Assembly: GCF_009769385.1 (NCBI RefSeq) | Contig: NZ_VKAB01000002.1 | Location: 372,001-436,000 of the forward strand | Reading direction: 5' to 3' | From: Saccharothrix deserti | GTDB taxonomy: Bacteria; Actinomycetota; Actinomycetes; Mycobacteriales; Pseudonocardiaceae | DNA: 64,000 nt | Shown: positions 33,605-42,067 of the stretch, piece by piece | Numbering within the stretch: the stretch's first letter is position 1 | How the letters are laid out: each line of letters starts with the position of its first letter | Program-made: the position numbers and the translations under genes | The notes under the pieces: model-generated | Seen by the model: the letters and a program-made list of their open reading frames with translations, nothing else | Told to the model about the DNA's origin: nothing | Database searches by the model: none

Positions 33605-34717
33605 TCATCGGCTTCCCGAACGCGAACGGGTGAACCGCCCGAGCTCCGGTTCGCGGGCGCCGATCCCGACGATCACCTTGCCGGGGAAGTCCTTCGTGTT
33701 CTCGGCGATGTCGGTGATGATCTCCGGGAACTCGTCGAGGGTGATGTGCCGGGACACCAGGCGTTCGACGGGGAAGTCGGTCGGGTGGTCGGCGTGGAGT
33801 CGGAAGGCTTCTTCGTAGTCCTCCTTGAAGCAGCCGTAGGCTCCGGAGACCGCGAGGGGCTTCTCCTGGTAGGTGACCGGTTCGATCCGCTCACCCCTGC
33901 GGATGGTGTCGACGTTGACCTGCGTGCCGGGGAAGCGGTCGGTGGAGCGGGTGCCGCCGTAGATGTGCAGGACGCCGCCGCTGACGGCCATGGCGGCGGC
34001 GGTCTCCAGGAGGTCGGTGGTGACGATGGTGGGCACCACGATCACGACGTCGAAGGTGTCCCGGTGGGCTTGCGCCTCGGCGAGGGGGAGGATCTCCTCC
34101 CCGGTCAGGATCTCCTGGGCCTGGGCGAAGTCCCGGCGCATCCCGCCCCGGTTGAAGACCACGACAGAGGCGTCGAGGTGCTTGGCGTGCATGGCGAACA
34201 TGAGGCCGGAGCAGCCCGCGCCGATGATCCCGACCCGCTTGCCCTCGAAGGAGGGGAAACCGGTGAGTTCGAGGAGCTTCCTGGTGGCGTGGACGATGCA
34301 GGCCAGCGGTTCCGGCATCCAGATGTTGTCGAGGACGTCCTGCTCGGGCACCCGGATGACCGCTTGGTCCAACCGGTCGGCCGTGCCGTGGACGAAGACG
34401 TACTCGGCGAAGCCGGTGGTGCGGGTGGGGGTGATGTTGGGGTTGAAGGTGACCAGGTCGCCTTGGTGGAAGCCGGTGCGCGCGCCCGCGAAGGTGACGG
34501 AGCCGATGAACTCGTGGCCGAACAGGGGGCCGCGATCGGTCGGGATGTCGCGCGAGCCGACGATCTCCTTGGTGTCGGCGCGGCAGATCCCCATGAAGTC
34601 GGGCTTGATGACGACAGTGTCCTCGCTGAGCGACTCATGGGGAAAGGGTTGCGCGGTAACGCTCACCTTGCCGTTCACCAGGGCGGTCGTCAGGTAGGTC
34701 GACGGGAACTCCGGCAC
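33605..34717 (-). CDS. MDR-family (zinc-type) dehydrogenase, glucose-dehydrogenase-like
   Basis: A 370-residue medium-chain dehydrogenase/reductase. Catalytic-zinc residues are visible: Cys in FMGICRADTKE, His-Glu in GPLFGHEFIG, and Glu in WMPEPLACIVHA. The Rossmann fold has GIIGAGCSGLMFAMHA. The four-Cys structural zinc loop is absent. It probably oxidises a polyol or cyclitol hydroxyl with NAD(P). GTG at 34717 has AAGGAG 5 bases upstream. It is the last gene of the C7-cyclitol cluster, 90 bases after the exporter gene; it shows little resemblance to the other MDR gene at 37672 beyond the fold. Confidence 0.83.
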   Translation of the reverse strand: MPEFPSTYLTTALVNGKVSVTAQPFPHESLSEDTVVIKPDFMGICRADTKEIVGSRDIPTDRGPLFGHEFIGSVTFAGARTGFHQGDLVTFNPNITPTRTTGFAEYVFVHGTADRLDQAVIRVPEQDVLDNIWMPEPLACIVHATRKLLELTGFPSFEGKRVGIIGAGCSGLMFAMHAKHLDASVVVFNRGGMRRDFAQAQEILTGEEILPLAEAQAHRDTFDVVIVVPTIVTTDLLETAAAMAVSGGVLHIYGGTRSTDRFPGTQVNVDTIRRGERIEPVTYQEKPLAVSGAYGCFKEDYEEAFRLHADHPTDFPVERLVSRHITLDEFPEIITDIAENTKDFPGKVIVGIGAREPELGRFTRSRSGSR

Positions 34718-34807
34718 TTCAACTCCTTGTTCGGGCTGACCAGCGGGGAGTTGCTGAGGCCGACGCCGTTGTCGGCCTTCTGTCGCATCAGGCAGGCACG
34801 CGGGGGC

Positions 34808-36058
34808 TCATTCCTCCGCGGTGCCGACCTTGCTCTTGACGTCTGCGGTTTCCGAGGTGGTGTCGACCGCCTCCGGGGCGGGCTCGACCGCCGCGGTGGC
34901 GTCGGCCTTGCGGTCCATGCGCCACGACAGCAGCGTGAGGGCGAGGCTCACCGCGGCGACGCCTGCGGCGGCGGGCAGCACCGAGCGCACGCCGAAACCG
35001 CGGTCGATCACCGCGCCACCCAACCAGGCGCCCACGCCGTTGCCCAGGTTGAACGCCGACACGTTGACCGACAGGGCCAGCGTCGGGGCGGCCACCGCGA
35101 CGGCCTGGATCCGGGCCTGCAGCGACGGGATGATGGAGAACCCGACGGCGCCGAACAGGAACAGGCTGACGGCGGCGAGCACGGGCACGACGCTCGTCGC
35201 CCAGAACAGGAGCAGCACCACGACCATCGCGCTCAGCACGGTGGTGACGCCGCGCATGACGTGGCCGTCGGCGAGCTTGCCGCCCGCGAAGTTGCCGATG
35301 ACCGCGCCGACGCCGAAGACCACCAGCAGTGCCGCCACCGCGCCCGCGCTGAAGTTGCTCACGTCCATCAACAGCGGCACCACGTAGGTGGACGCGGTGA
35401 AGACCGCGCCTTGCGCCAACACGGTGATCACAACGGCGAGCTGCAGGTTGCGCTGGCTCAGCACGCGGACCTCGTTGCGCAGCGCCCCCTTGGCGGGCTG
35501 CTCCGGGCGGGGCAGGCTCGACGGCACGAACAGGGCGATCAGGGCGATGGTCAGCGCGGCGATCACGACGATGGCCAGAAAAGTGGCGCGCCAGCCGAGG
35601 TGCTGGCCGACGAAGGTGCCCAGCGGCGCGCCGAGCGCGTTGGCGAGGTTGAAGCCCAGGGCGATCTTGGCCATCGCCGAGCCCTGCTTGTCCGCCGGTG
35701 AGAGCATCGCCGCCAGGTTGAACGCGACCGCGACGAACGTGCCGTGGCTGAGCGAGGTGAACACCCGCGCCGCCATCAGCGTGTCGTAGTCGGGCGCGAG
35801 CACGGCCGCGACGTTGCCCACCGCGAACAGCCCCATCAGCAGCAGCACCAGCGTCTTGCGCGGCATGCGGGTGGTCAGCAGCGTGACGAACGGCCCGACG
35901 ACCGTGACACCGAGGGCGTAGCCGGTGACCAGCAGGCCCGCGTCGGGCACCGTCACCGCGAGGTCGTTGGCCACGACCGGCAGCAGGCCCGAGATGACGA
36001 TCTCGGCAGTGCCGACGCAGAACACGCCGAGCATTAATGCGAACAGGACTACCGGCAC
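34808..36058 (-). CDS. DHA1-family MFS exporter of the cyclitol cluster
   Basis: A 416-residue, 12-helix transporter of the AraJ/CmlA-like DHA1 branch (MLGVFCVGTAEIVISGLLPV, TTRMPRKTLVLLL, FSIIPSLQARIQ), with an acidic C-terminal tail. GTG at 36058 is used because GAGGAGA is 5 bases upstream; an earlier start would run through the direct repeats at 36081. In this cluster it most likely exports the finished cyclitol and gives self-protection. It starts 58 bases after the isomerase gene, unlike the tightly overlapping genes before it, so it may have its own promoter. Confidence 0.87.
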   Translation of the reverse strand: MPVVLFALMLGVFCVGTAEIVISGLLPVVANDLAVTVPDAGLLVTGYALGVTVVGPFVTLLTTRMPRKTLVLLLMGLFAVGNVAAVLAPDYDTLMAARVFTSLSHGTFVAVAFNLAAMLSPADKQGSAMAKIALGFNLANALGAPLGTFVGQHLGWRATFLAIVVIAALTIALIALFVPSSLPRPEQPAKGALRNEVRVLSQRNLQLAVVITVLAQGAVFTASTYVVPLLMDVSNFSAGAVAALLVVFGVGAVIGNFAGGKLADGHVMRGVTTVLSAMVVVLLLFWATSVVPVLAAVSLFLFGAVGFSIIPSLQARIQAVAVAAPTLALSVNVSAFNLGNGVGAWLGGAVIDRGFGVRSVLPAAAGVAAVSLALTLLSWRMDRKADATAAVEPAPEAVDTTSETADVKSKVGTAEE

Positions 36059-36080
36059 GAAAATCTCCTCAGTTTTCAAC

Positions 36081-36117
36081 GGAGCCGATCGACCATTCAG
36101 GGGAGCCGATCGACCAT
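36081..36117. repeat. 16-bp direct repeat, 21-bp period, before the exporter gene
   Basis: GGAGCCGATCGACCAT occurs at 36081-36096 and again at 36102-36117. The period of 21 bases equals two helical turns, so a regulator could bind both on the same face. Each copy contains the palindrome CGATCG. It lies in the short gap between the isomerase and MFS genes. Confidence 0.7.
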
Positions 36118-36932
36118 CATGCGGCTGCGTCGCCGCCAGGTGAACGGATGGCGAAGCGCGCCTTGAGCCAGTCGAGGTCGGCCGAGACGCGAACGAAGTC
36201 GCCGTCGCGGTAGTCATTCTCCAACACCAGCGCGTTGATGACGACACCGGCCCGGCCTACTTCGGCGAGGGCCTCGACCACCGCGGAATCCGCTGAGGTC
36301 AAGGGCTTCCGGTCCGCCGCGCTCTTGACGTGCACCTGGTCGGCGAGCACCGGACCGGCCTCCCGCACCACGGCCACCGGGTCCACTCCGGACACCGCGA
36401 GGTTGCCGGTGTCGAGCACGACCCGCAGCGCCGGCGAGCCGACCTGCTCGATCAGTTCCCTCAGATCAGGCGGCGCCAGCACGTTTTCGTTGGCCAGCAA
36501 CAAATTCCGCCGCCGCGCCTCGGCGCAGGCCCACCGCAGCACCTCGGCGGTCCTCGCCAGCGCCGACGGCCCGTCGATGGCGCTGCGCCGGAAACTCGGC
36601 AGGAACACCAGGCCGGCGCCGATCTCGACGGCGACGTCCAACGCCCGGTCGACCACCTGGCGCACCCGCTCCGCCGCGGCCGTGCCGTCGGCGGCGGTCA
36701 GCCCGATGTCGTTGAGCGTGTTCGCGGAGACCGCCAACGGCACCACGCCCGTGTCGGCCAACACCGCCCGGAGCTCGCGCAGCCGTTCCCGCTCGTCCAG
36801 CCACGGCGCCCGGCCGGGCCCGCCGAGGTCCAGTTGGATGCCGTCCGCGCCCAGCTCGGCGGCGAGCACCACCGCCCGCGGCCCGCTCACCGGCAGCCGC
36901 CAGTCGACCAGGCCGATCCGCGCGCGGTTCAC
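36117..36932 (-). CDS. xylose isomerase-like TIM-barrel isomerase/epimerase
   Basis: A 271-residue protein of the sugar phosphate isomerase/epimerase (AP endonuclease 2) superfamily. Metal-binding positions are seen as Glu in LLANENVLAPPDL, Asp in RVVLDTGNLAVSG, His in DQVHVKSAAD, and Glu in NALVLENDYRDGDF. Members act on inososes, keto-sugars or cyclitols. GTG at 36932 overlaps the SDR stop as GTGA. In this operon it could epimerise or isomerise a cyclitol ketone; the step is not known. Confidence 0.82.
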   Translation of the reverse strand: MNRARIGLVDWRLPVSGPRAVVLAAELGADGIQLDLGGPGRAPWLDERERLRELRAVLADTGVVPLAVSANTLNDIGLTAADGTAAAERVRQVVDRALDVAVEIGAGLVFLPSFRRSAIDGPSALARTAEVLRWACAEARRRNLLLANENVLAPPDLRELIEQVGSPALRVVLDTGNLAVSGVDPVAVVREAGPVLADQVHVKSAADRKPLTSADSAVVEALAEVGRAGVVINALVLENDYRDGDFVRVSADLDWLKARFAIRSPGGDAAA

Positions 36933-37675
36933 ACCCTGGCCCGATCGCTCTGGGAAACCGGCACGCGGTCGCGGACCGGGTTCCAGGTCCCGTCGCCGTG
37001 CACGACGAGGCTGTCGCCGTTGTGCTGCGCGCCCGCCGTCAAGGCCAGCTCGACCGCGACGGGGCCGAAGCTGTCCGGGCGCATGTAGTCCGAGTAGTCG
37101 AAGTCGGCCGGCCGTCGCCTCCGGATGCCCGGCGAGTCGACCATGCCCGCCGGCAGGACCGACACGAACCGGACGTCGTCCGGGTCCTCCTCCTGGTGGA
37201 CCGAGTCGACCAGCGAGGCACAGGCCGCCTTGGTCGCGGCGTAGCCGGAGCGCCCCGGACCGCCGTTGAACACCACCTCGGAGGACACGTTGAGGAACAG
37301 CCCCGGTCGCGCCGCGCGCAACGCGGGCAGCGTGGCGGCCAGGGTCAGCCACAGCCCGTTGAGGTTCACCTCGATCTGTTGGCGCCACTGGGCCAACGGG
37401 GTGTCGGAGAAGGTGGCCCGCTTGTCGCCGTAGGACACCGCCGAGAACGCCACGGCGTCCAACGGCCCCCGGCCCGCCTCGGCCAGCACCGCGCGGGCTT
37501 GTTCGGGATCTGCCAGGTCGACGGCGGACCAGCGCAGCGCGCCCTGCTCCGCCGGTCGCGAGCGGCTGAGGACGTGCACGTCCATTCCCGCCCGCGACCA
37601 GGCCTGCGCGATCGCGCGGCCGATGCCGGTGGAGCCGCCCACCACCAAGCCCCGACGTCCTGCCAACGCGGTCAT
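36929..37675 (-). CDS. short-chain dehydrogenase/reductase
   Basis: A 248-residue classical SDR. Cofactor motif GGSTGIGRAIA at 13-23; the active site shows Ser in LNVSSEVVFNG and YxxxK in GYAATKAAC. The Arg-rich position after beta2 (LSRSRP) suggests NADP. ATG at 37675 overlaps the preceding dehydrogenase stop as ATGA. It is expected to reduce or oxidise a cyclitol intermediate. Confidence 0.88.
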   Translation of the reverse strand: MTALAGRRGLVVGGSTGIGRAIAQAWSRAGMDVHVLSRSRPAEQGALRWSAVDLADPEQARAVLAEAGRGPLDAVAFSAVSYGDKRATFSDTPLAQWRQQIEVNLNGLWLTLAATLPALRAARPGLFLNVSSEVVFNGGPGRSGYAATKAACASLVDSVHQEEDPDDVRFVSVLPAGMVDSPGIRRRRPADFDYSDYMRPDSFGPVAVELALTAGAQHNGDSLVVHGDGTWNPVRDRVPVSQSDRARV

Positions 37676-38838
37676 CCAGCGCCTCCCCCTGCGTCGTCCC
37701 GCGGTGCGAAGCGCACCGCGAGTTTGATCAATCGACGACCAGCCACTGTTCGATCACGAGAACGCGCGAGCCCGCGCATGACTTCCGCGGCCTCGTCGAC
37801 ATCAACCAGATGGGTGACGAGGTCCCGGTACCGCCGCGGGTGCGCGACCAGTTCCGCGGCGGCGGTGGCCAGGTGCCCGTTGGCCACGCCGCGGTGGCCG
37901 AACAGGCTCACGGTGGCCCCGGTGTCGGTCGGTGCGGTGAACCGCAGCGCGGGGTCCGGCACGCCCGCGCAGTTCGCGGCGCGGATCCGGACCAGGTCCG
38001 TCCCCGGCAGCAGCGGGCTCGCCGCACCGGGCGGCAGGCCCCCGAGGAGATCGACCGCCAGGTCGCCGCGCAGGGTGCGCAGCGCGGTGTCCAGGCACGC
38101 GAGCGTCGCGTCGCGGGGCGTGGCGAGCAGCACCGCGACCCGCTCGTCGGCGGGCAGTTCCGCCAGCAGCCGCGCGCCCGCCGCGTCGTTGAGCGCGCGC
38201 TGCACACCGGGTGTCGGGTGGTCCTCGCTCCAGTCCACGCCCTGCTCGGTGTGGTGCAGGTGCACGATCCGGGTGCCGGCGCCCAGCAGCACCGGGGCGG
38301 CGCGCACGGCGAGGTGCCCGACGACGCCGTCGCCGAACACCACCAGCGTGTGCGGCCGGTGCCCGGCCAGCAGGCCCAGCGCGTAGTGCACCACCGCGAG
38401 CGGTTCCAGCAGCGCGGCGTTCTCCGTGCTGTTGGCCGCGGGCAGCGGTAGCACCAGCCCGTCCCGCACCGCGGACGCCGCGATGAGAACCCGTTCCTGC
38501 AGCAGGCCGTCCACGTTGTGACCGAGCAGGAACGAGGGATCACCCGGGTGGGTCGGGTTGACGCACACCAGGGTCCCCGGGGCCAGGTGCTCCGGCACAC
38601 CACCACCGGCCGCGACCACCCGGGCCACGCCCTCGTGGCCGATGACCGGACTGGGATCGGACCGGAGTCCGCGCAGCATCTGGATGTCGGTGCCGCACAG
38701 CCCCGCGTAGACGGGGGCGAGCAGCAGTTCGTGCTCATCCGGCACGGGGGTCGGGCGGTCGAGCACGGTGACCGTGCCGTCCGCCCGGACCACCGCCCGG
38801 TGAGTGGTGCGCGTGTTCACGCGCGTGGTCGTGGTCAT
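37672..38838 (-). CDS. MDR-family zinc-type dehydrogenase
   Basis: A 388-residue medium-chain dehydrogenase. Catalytic-zinc positions: Cys in YAGLCGTDIQ, His-Glu in VIGHEGVARV, and Glu in ALLEPLAVVHYAL; the Rossmann motif is VFGDGVVGHLAVRAA. The structural-zinc Cys cluster is missing. The start ATG at 38838 (MTTTTRVNT) overlaps the kinase stop as ATGA. It is the second MDR in the pathway and presumably handles a different carbon from the one at 33605. Confidence 0.84.
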   Translation of the reverse strand: MTTTTRVNTRTTHRAVVRADGTVTVLDRPTPVPDEHELLLAPVYAGLCGTDIQMLRGLRSDPSPVIGHEGVARVVAAGGGVPEHLAPGTLVCVNPTHPGDPSFLLGHNVDGLLQERVLIAASAVRDGLVLPLPAANSTENAALLEPLAVVHYALGLLAGHRPHTLVVFGDGVVGHLAVRAAPVLLGAGTRIVHLHHTEQGVDWSEDHPTPGVQRALNDAAGARLLAELPADERVAVLLATPRDATLACLDTALRTLRGDLAVDLLGGLPPGAASPLLPGTDLVRIRAANCAGVPDPALRFTAPTDTGATVSLFGHRGVANGHLATAAAELVAHPRRYRDLVTHLVDVDEAAEVMRGLARSRDRTVAGRRLIKLAVRFAPRDDAGGGAG

Positions 38839-39872
38839 GGGTCGGTCCGCACTCCCGCGAGCGCCGCGATGCCCGCGCCGACCAGGCAGTCGGCCTCGCC
38901 GACACCGCAGACCACGATCCGGTCCGCGATCCACTCCGGGGTGTACTTGCTGGTCAGGTAGAGGCCCCGGGCCTCAAGCCCGGCCAGCAGCGCGGCCCGG
39001 TAGTGCGCGCCGAACGCGTACGCCACCCCGCCGGTCAGGACGATGCGGTCGAGGTCGGGGTCGAGGCACAGCGCGGTGCGCAGCACGTCGGCGACCGGAG
39101 CGGTCACCGAGGCGAGCAGTTCCACCGCGAGGCCGTCCCCGGAGTCCACCGCCGACTTGAACGCCTCCTCCAGGGGCCGGCCGTCCGCCATCGCGCGGCC
39201 GAGCGCGGACTCCGCCCAGTCCCCCGGCCGTCGCTCGCGCAGGACCCGGGCCACTTGCGCGATGCCCGGTCCGGACGAGTAGGCGGACAGGTGGCCGGGT
39301 TGCCCGCAGTCGCAGGTCAACACGACCACCTCGCCCGCGACCGAGGCGGTCGCGGGCAGGTGGCCGATCTCGCCCTGCAACCCACTGGCGTCCAACGGGA
39401 TGCGACGGGTGTGGCGGTCGATGGTGCGGGCCGCGATGCCCGTGCTGATCGTGGCCAGCAGAACCTTGCGGTCCTGAGCGCACAGCGGTGACGACGCGAC
39501 GTGCAGCAGTGCCGCCGTCACGTCGTTCACCACGTGCCAGTCCACATCGGACCGTGCCAGGCGCAGTGCGCCCAACAGGTCGAACGGCGCGTCGTGCGGC
39601 CCCCACATCGGCGCGGACGCGTAGACCGTGCCGTCGTGCTGATTCATCGCCGCACCGAAGGAAACGCCCGCGATCGCCGCGCCCGCCCGCGGCACGGCGT
39701 CGCAGATGGCGTCGACCAGCCGCTGTTGCAGCTGCGGCACGGACAGCTCCGGATGGCTGCGGAAGGTGGGGGTGGCGAGGCTGCGCCGGTCGCGCAGCCC
39801 GCCCTCCGGGGTCCAGCTCCCCCACCGCAGGTGGGTCCCGCCTACGTCGATCACGGTGGCCTGGCCGGTCAT
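38835..39872 (-). CDS. ROK-family cyclitol/sugar kinase
   Basis: A 345-residue ROK kinase. Phosphate-1 motif VIDVGGTHLRWG at 7-18, catalytic Asp in VVNDVTAALL, GEIGHLP, and the ROK zinc motif region CDCGQPGHLSAYSSGPGI, where the third Cys of the usual CxCGxxGC is replaced by His. ValC-type C7-cyclitol kinases of validamycin clusters are ROK proteins, so phosphorylation of a valiolone-like intermediate is the best guess; glucokinase is the alternative. ATG at 39872 overlaps the cyclase stop by one base (TGATG). Confidence 0.83.
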   Translation of the reverse strand: MTGQATVIDVGGTHLRWGSWTPEGGLRDRRSLATPTFRSHPELSVPQLQQRLVDAICDAVPRAGAAIAGVSFGAAMNQHDGTVYASAPMWGPHDAPFDLLGALRLARSDVDWHVVNDVTAALLHVASSPLCAQDRKVLLATISTGIAARTIDRHTRRIPLDASGLQGEIGHLPATASVAGEVVVLTCDCGQPGHLSAYSSGPGIAQVARVLRERRPGDWAESALGRAMADGRPLEEAFKSAVDSGDGLAVELLASVTAPVADVLRTALCLDPDLDRIVLTGGVAYAFGAHYRAALLAGLEARGLYLTSKYTPEWIADRIVVCGVGEADCLVGAGIAALAGVRTDP

Positions 39873-41089
39873 CACACGATTGCCCGCTCGCTCACGCCCT
39901 GGCGCTCCTCGACGAAGAACAGGGCCGCCGCCAGCTCGTCGGTGGTGATGTCGTTGACGAACACCGCGGAGCCGATGCCGTTGGTCAGCGGGACCCGCTG
40001 CTGGCCGTCGCGGTGCTTGACGGCGTCGCCGAGAGCGCGCTCCAACAGCTCGGCGGTGAACACCGGGTGCGCGGTGGGCAGGCCCGCGTCCCGCATCAGA
40101 CCGATCGCGCGATCGGCGTCCACTGTGGACAGCAGGCCGCGGTTGCACGCCAACGCGACGCAGATGGCCATGTCGACGGTCACGGCCTCGCCGTGCAGCA
40201 GCGGCGGGTCGGCGAGCAGCTCCAGGGAGGGGCTGAACGTGTGGCCGTAGTCGACGGCCCGCTCCAGGTCGTCCTCCCACAGGTTCGGCTCGAGCTCGTC
40301 GAGCATCCCGGAGATGGCCCGGAACAGCACCTCGCCGGTGGCGGAGCCGTGCCTGGCCAGCACCTCGGCGGTGATGTCGGCGACCATCGACTCCAGCAGC
40401 TCGAACAGCGCGGCGTCCTTGATCAGCGCCATCTTGATGATCTCGGCGAGGCCGTTGACGACGTGCCGCTGCGGCAGCGTGCGCAGGAACTCCGGGTCGA
40501 TCAGGGCCGACTCCGGCGCGCTGTAGGTGCCCAGCCGGTTCTTGTGGTGGCCGTGGTTGACCCCGGTCTTCACACCGATCCCGGCGTCGATCTGGCCCAC
40601 GAGCGTGGTGGGGACCCGGATGTAGGGCACGCCGCGCCGGTAGATGCTCGCCGCCATGCCCGCCACGTCGAGCACCACGCCGCCGCCGACGGCGACGACC
40701 TTCTCGGTCCGGCGCAGGATGCCCATCCGGTTCATCGCCCCGGTCACCGCCACCGCGGCTTCGAGCGACTTGGCGCCCTCGTCGCCCTGGACCGGCTCCC
40801 AGTGCGCCTCGATCCGCCAGGCGTCGAAGTACGACTGCAACCGCTCGCCGTAGAGGGCGTGCACGGCGGAGTCGATGACCACCAGGCAGCGGGTGGGGCG
40901 ACGGCCGTCGGCGCCGCAGGCCTTGGCGAGGGCGGAGTTGTTCGGGGAGAGCAGGTTCCTGGTGACGCTGACCTCGTAGTCGATCAGCTGGGTGGCCTGT
41001 ACCCGCCAGTGCATGCCCGGAGGCTTCGGCAGGTCTAATACGGCGCCGAGGCGAACAGGTACCACGGGCACCGAGGTGGAGCTGGACAT
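39872..41089 (-). CDS. sedoheptulose 7-phosphate cyclase (2-epi-5-epi-valiolone or 2-epi-valiolone synthase type)
   Basis: A 405-residue sugar phosphate cyclase of the dehydroquinate synthase-like superfamily. NAD site VVAVGGGVVLDVAG at 131-144, then GVPYIRVPTTLVGQIDA, GVKTGVNHGHHKNRLGTY, and zinc ligands Glu216 (NGLAEIIKMAL), His283 (YGHTFSPSLE) and His299 (LLHGEAV). The KTGVN..KNRLG.Y pattern separates it from dehydroquinate and deoxy-scyllo-inosose synthases and matches C7-cyclitol synthases. ATG at 41089 is chosen over the frame opening at 41182. It heads a minus-strand operon of five overlapping genes and commits sedoheptulose 7-phosphate to a cyclitol. Confidence 0.86.
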   Translation of the reverse strand: MSSSTSVPVVPVRLGAVLDLPKPPGMHWRVQATQLIDYEVSVTRNLLSPNNSALAKACGADGRRPTRCLVVIDSAVHALYGERLQSYFDAWRIEAHWEPVQGDEGAKSLEAAVAVTGAMNRMGILRRTEKVVAVGGGVVLDVAGMAASIYRRGVPYIRVPTTLVGQIDAGIGVKTGVNHGHHKNRLGTYSAPESALIDPEFLRTLPQRHVVNGLAEIIKMALIKDAALFELLESMVADITAEVLARHGSATGEVLFRAISGMLDELEPNLWEDDLERAVDYGHTFSPSLELLADPPLLHGEAVTVDMAICVALACNRGLLSTVDADRAIGLMRDAGLPTAHPVFTAELLERALGDAVKHRDGQQRVPLTNGIGSAVFVNDITTDELAAALFFVEERQGVSERAIV

Positions 41090-41820
41090 ACGACATCCCC
41101 ATGGAAGTTGTAGTGGTGGGTCCGATTTACCGACAGCGCGCGGTTCGCCGGAGACCGAGCTCCGCAGGGGCAAACCGCACACCTGTTTCGAACGTTCCTT
41201 TGCAAGGATGGCTTCGGCGCTCGACTCCTTGCTACCGCCATTTCGGTGATGCCACCGGATGAAGCGTTAACTGTCCACCTTTCGAGCGGATACCGAAAGC
41301 CGTCCGCCGAAACAATACCCGAATGACAGCTGCGATGCCGCACCGCAATCGGGCGACACCCACTGAGCACGCCGATTCCATCCCGCGAGGCCAAACGAGC
41401 CGTTTGCACCGCGTCCGTCCACGCGACTCCCGACCACAAACTTTACGAAAGTGTTAACTTTGTTCATTTTCTCGTTACTTCGTTGTTAACGGCTGCCGGC
41501 GCAACGCGTCGGGTTTCTCGCATAGCCCTGCCTGCCGCAGATGGACGCAGTCTGTCCGGCAAACACCGGTCTTTCCCGAAGCGGCTGCGAGATCCAGGTC
41601 ACATCGCCGCAGGATCTTCAGGCACGCCGGAGAGCCCGCACACGGCCGGCAGTCGTCGCCCAAGCCCTCAAGGAATCGACGAAACCCCGGTTCGTGCCCC
41701 TTGCACCGCCTCACGGACCTCTAAAGGGCCGCAGCCACGATAATCATTGCCACATGATTGTCCCCGCCTCAGCGACACAGGGGCAGGACGCAAAAGAGAC
41801 CGACGGACAGTGGCAGCACA
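41090..41820. other. gene-poor promoter region upstream of the cyclase operon
   Basis: No credible gene is seen in these 731 bases; the open frames lack ribosome sites and coding bias. Two regions stand out: an AT-rich island at about 41440-41490 with GTTAAC at 41453 and 41485 (32 bases apart), plus a third GTTAAC at 41267; and an inverted repeat AATCAT-N6-ATGATT at 41742-41759. These may be regulator sites for the cyclitol operon, whose start is at 41089. Confidence 0.5.
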
Positions 41821-41991
41821 TCACCACTTCGACCGATCAGGGCTGATGACCGGCACGACGGACCGAGAACAGGAGTCGTCGGCGAGTTCCGTGTCGAACC
41901 CGGCGTCGTGCAGCTTCGGGATCAGCCACCCGGCGACTTCTCCGGGCTTGCGACCCGGCCACCCGCCGCACAGGTGGAGGATTCGCGCCAT
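41821..41991 (-). pseudogene. truncated ThuA-like gene remnant
   Basis: A 56-residue frame starting MARILHLCGGWPGRKPGEVA, which resembles the first 40 residues of ThuA-like (trehalose utilisation/glutamine-amidotransferase-fold) proteins of about 220 residues, and then stops. ATG at 41991 has GAGGGAAA upstream, so the 5' end is intact and the body is lost. No matching continuation is seen downstream on the minus strand. It marks decay in this intergenic stretch. Confidence 0.5.
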
Positions 41992-42067
41992 GTGTTTCCC
42001 TCGAAATCGGGGCGATCTGGTGAAATCGTCGAGGTGTCCCGCGGACCACGGTGTCCGCGGCTGTCGA

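Noticed and set aside
41475..41743. Overlapping 79- and 86-codon frames on opposite strands
   Set aside because: Neither has a ribosome site, domain or coding bias.
41738..41752. Possible Zur/Fur-like box CGATAATCATTGCCA
   Set aside because: Only about 10 of 15 positions match, symmetry is weak and no gene is placed to use it.
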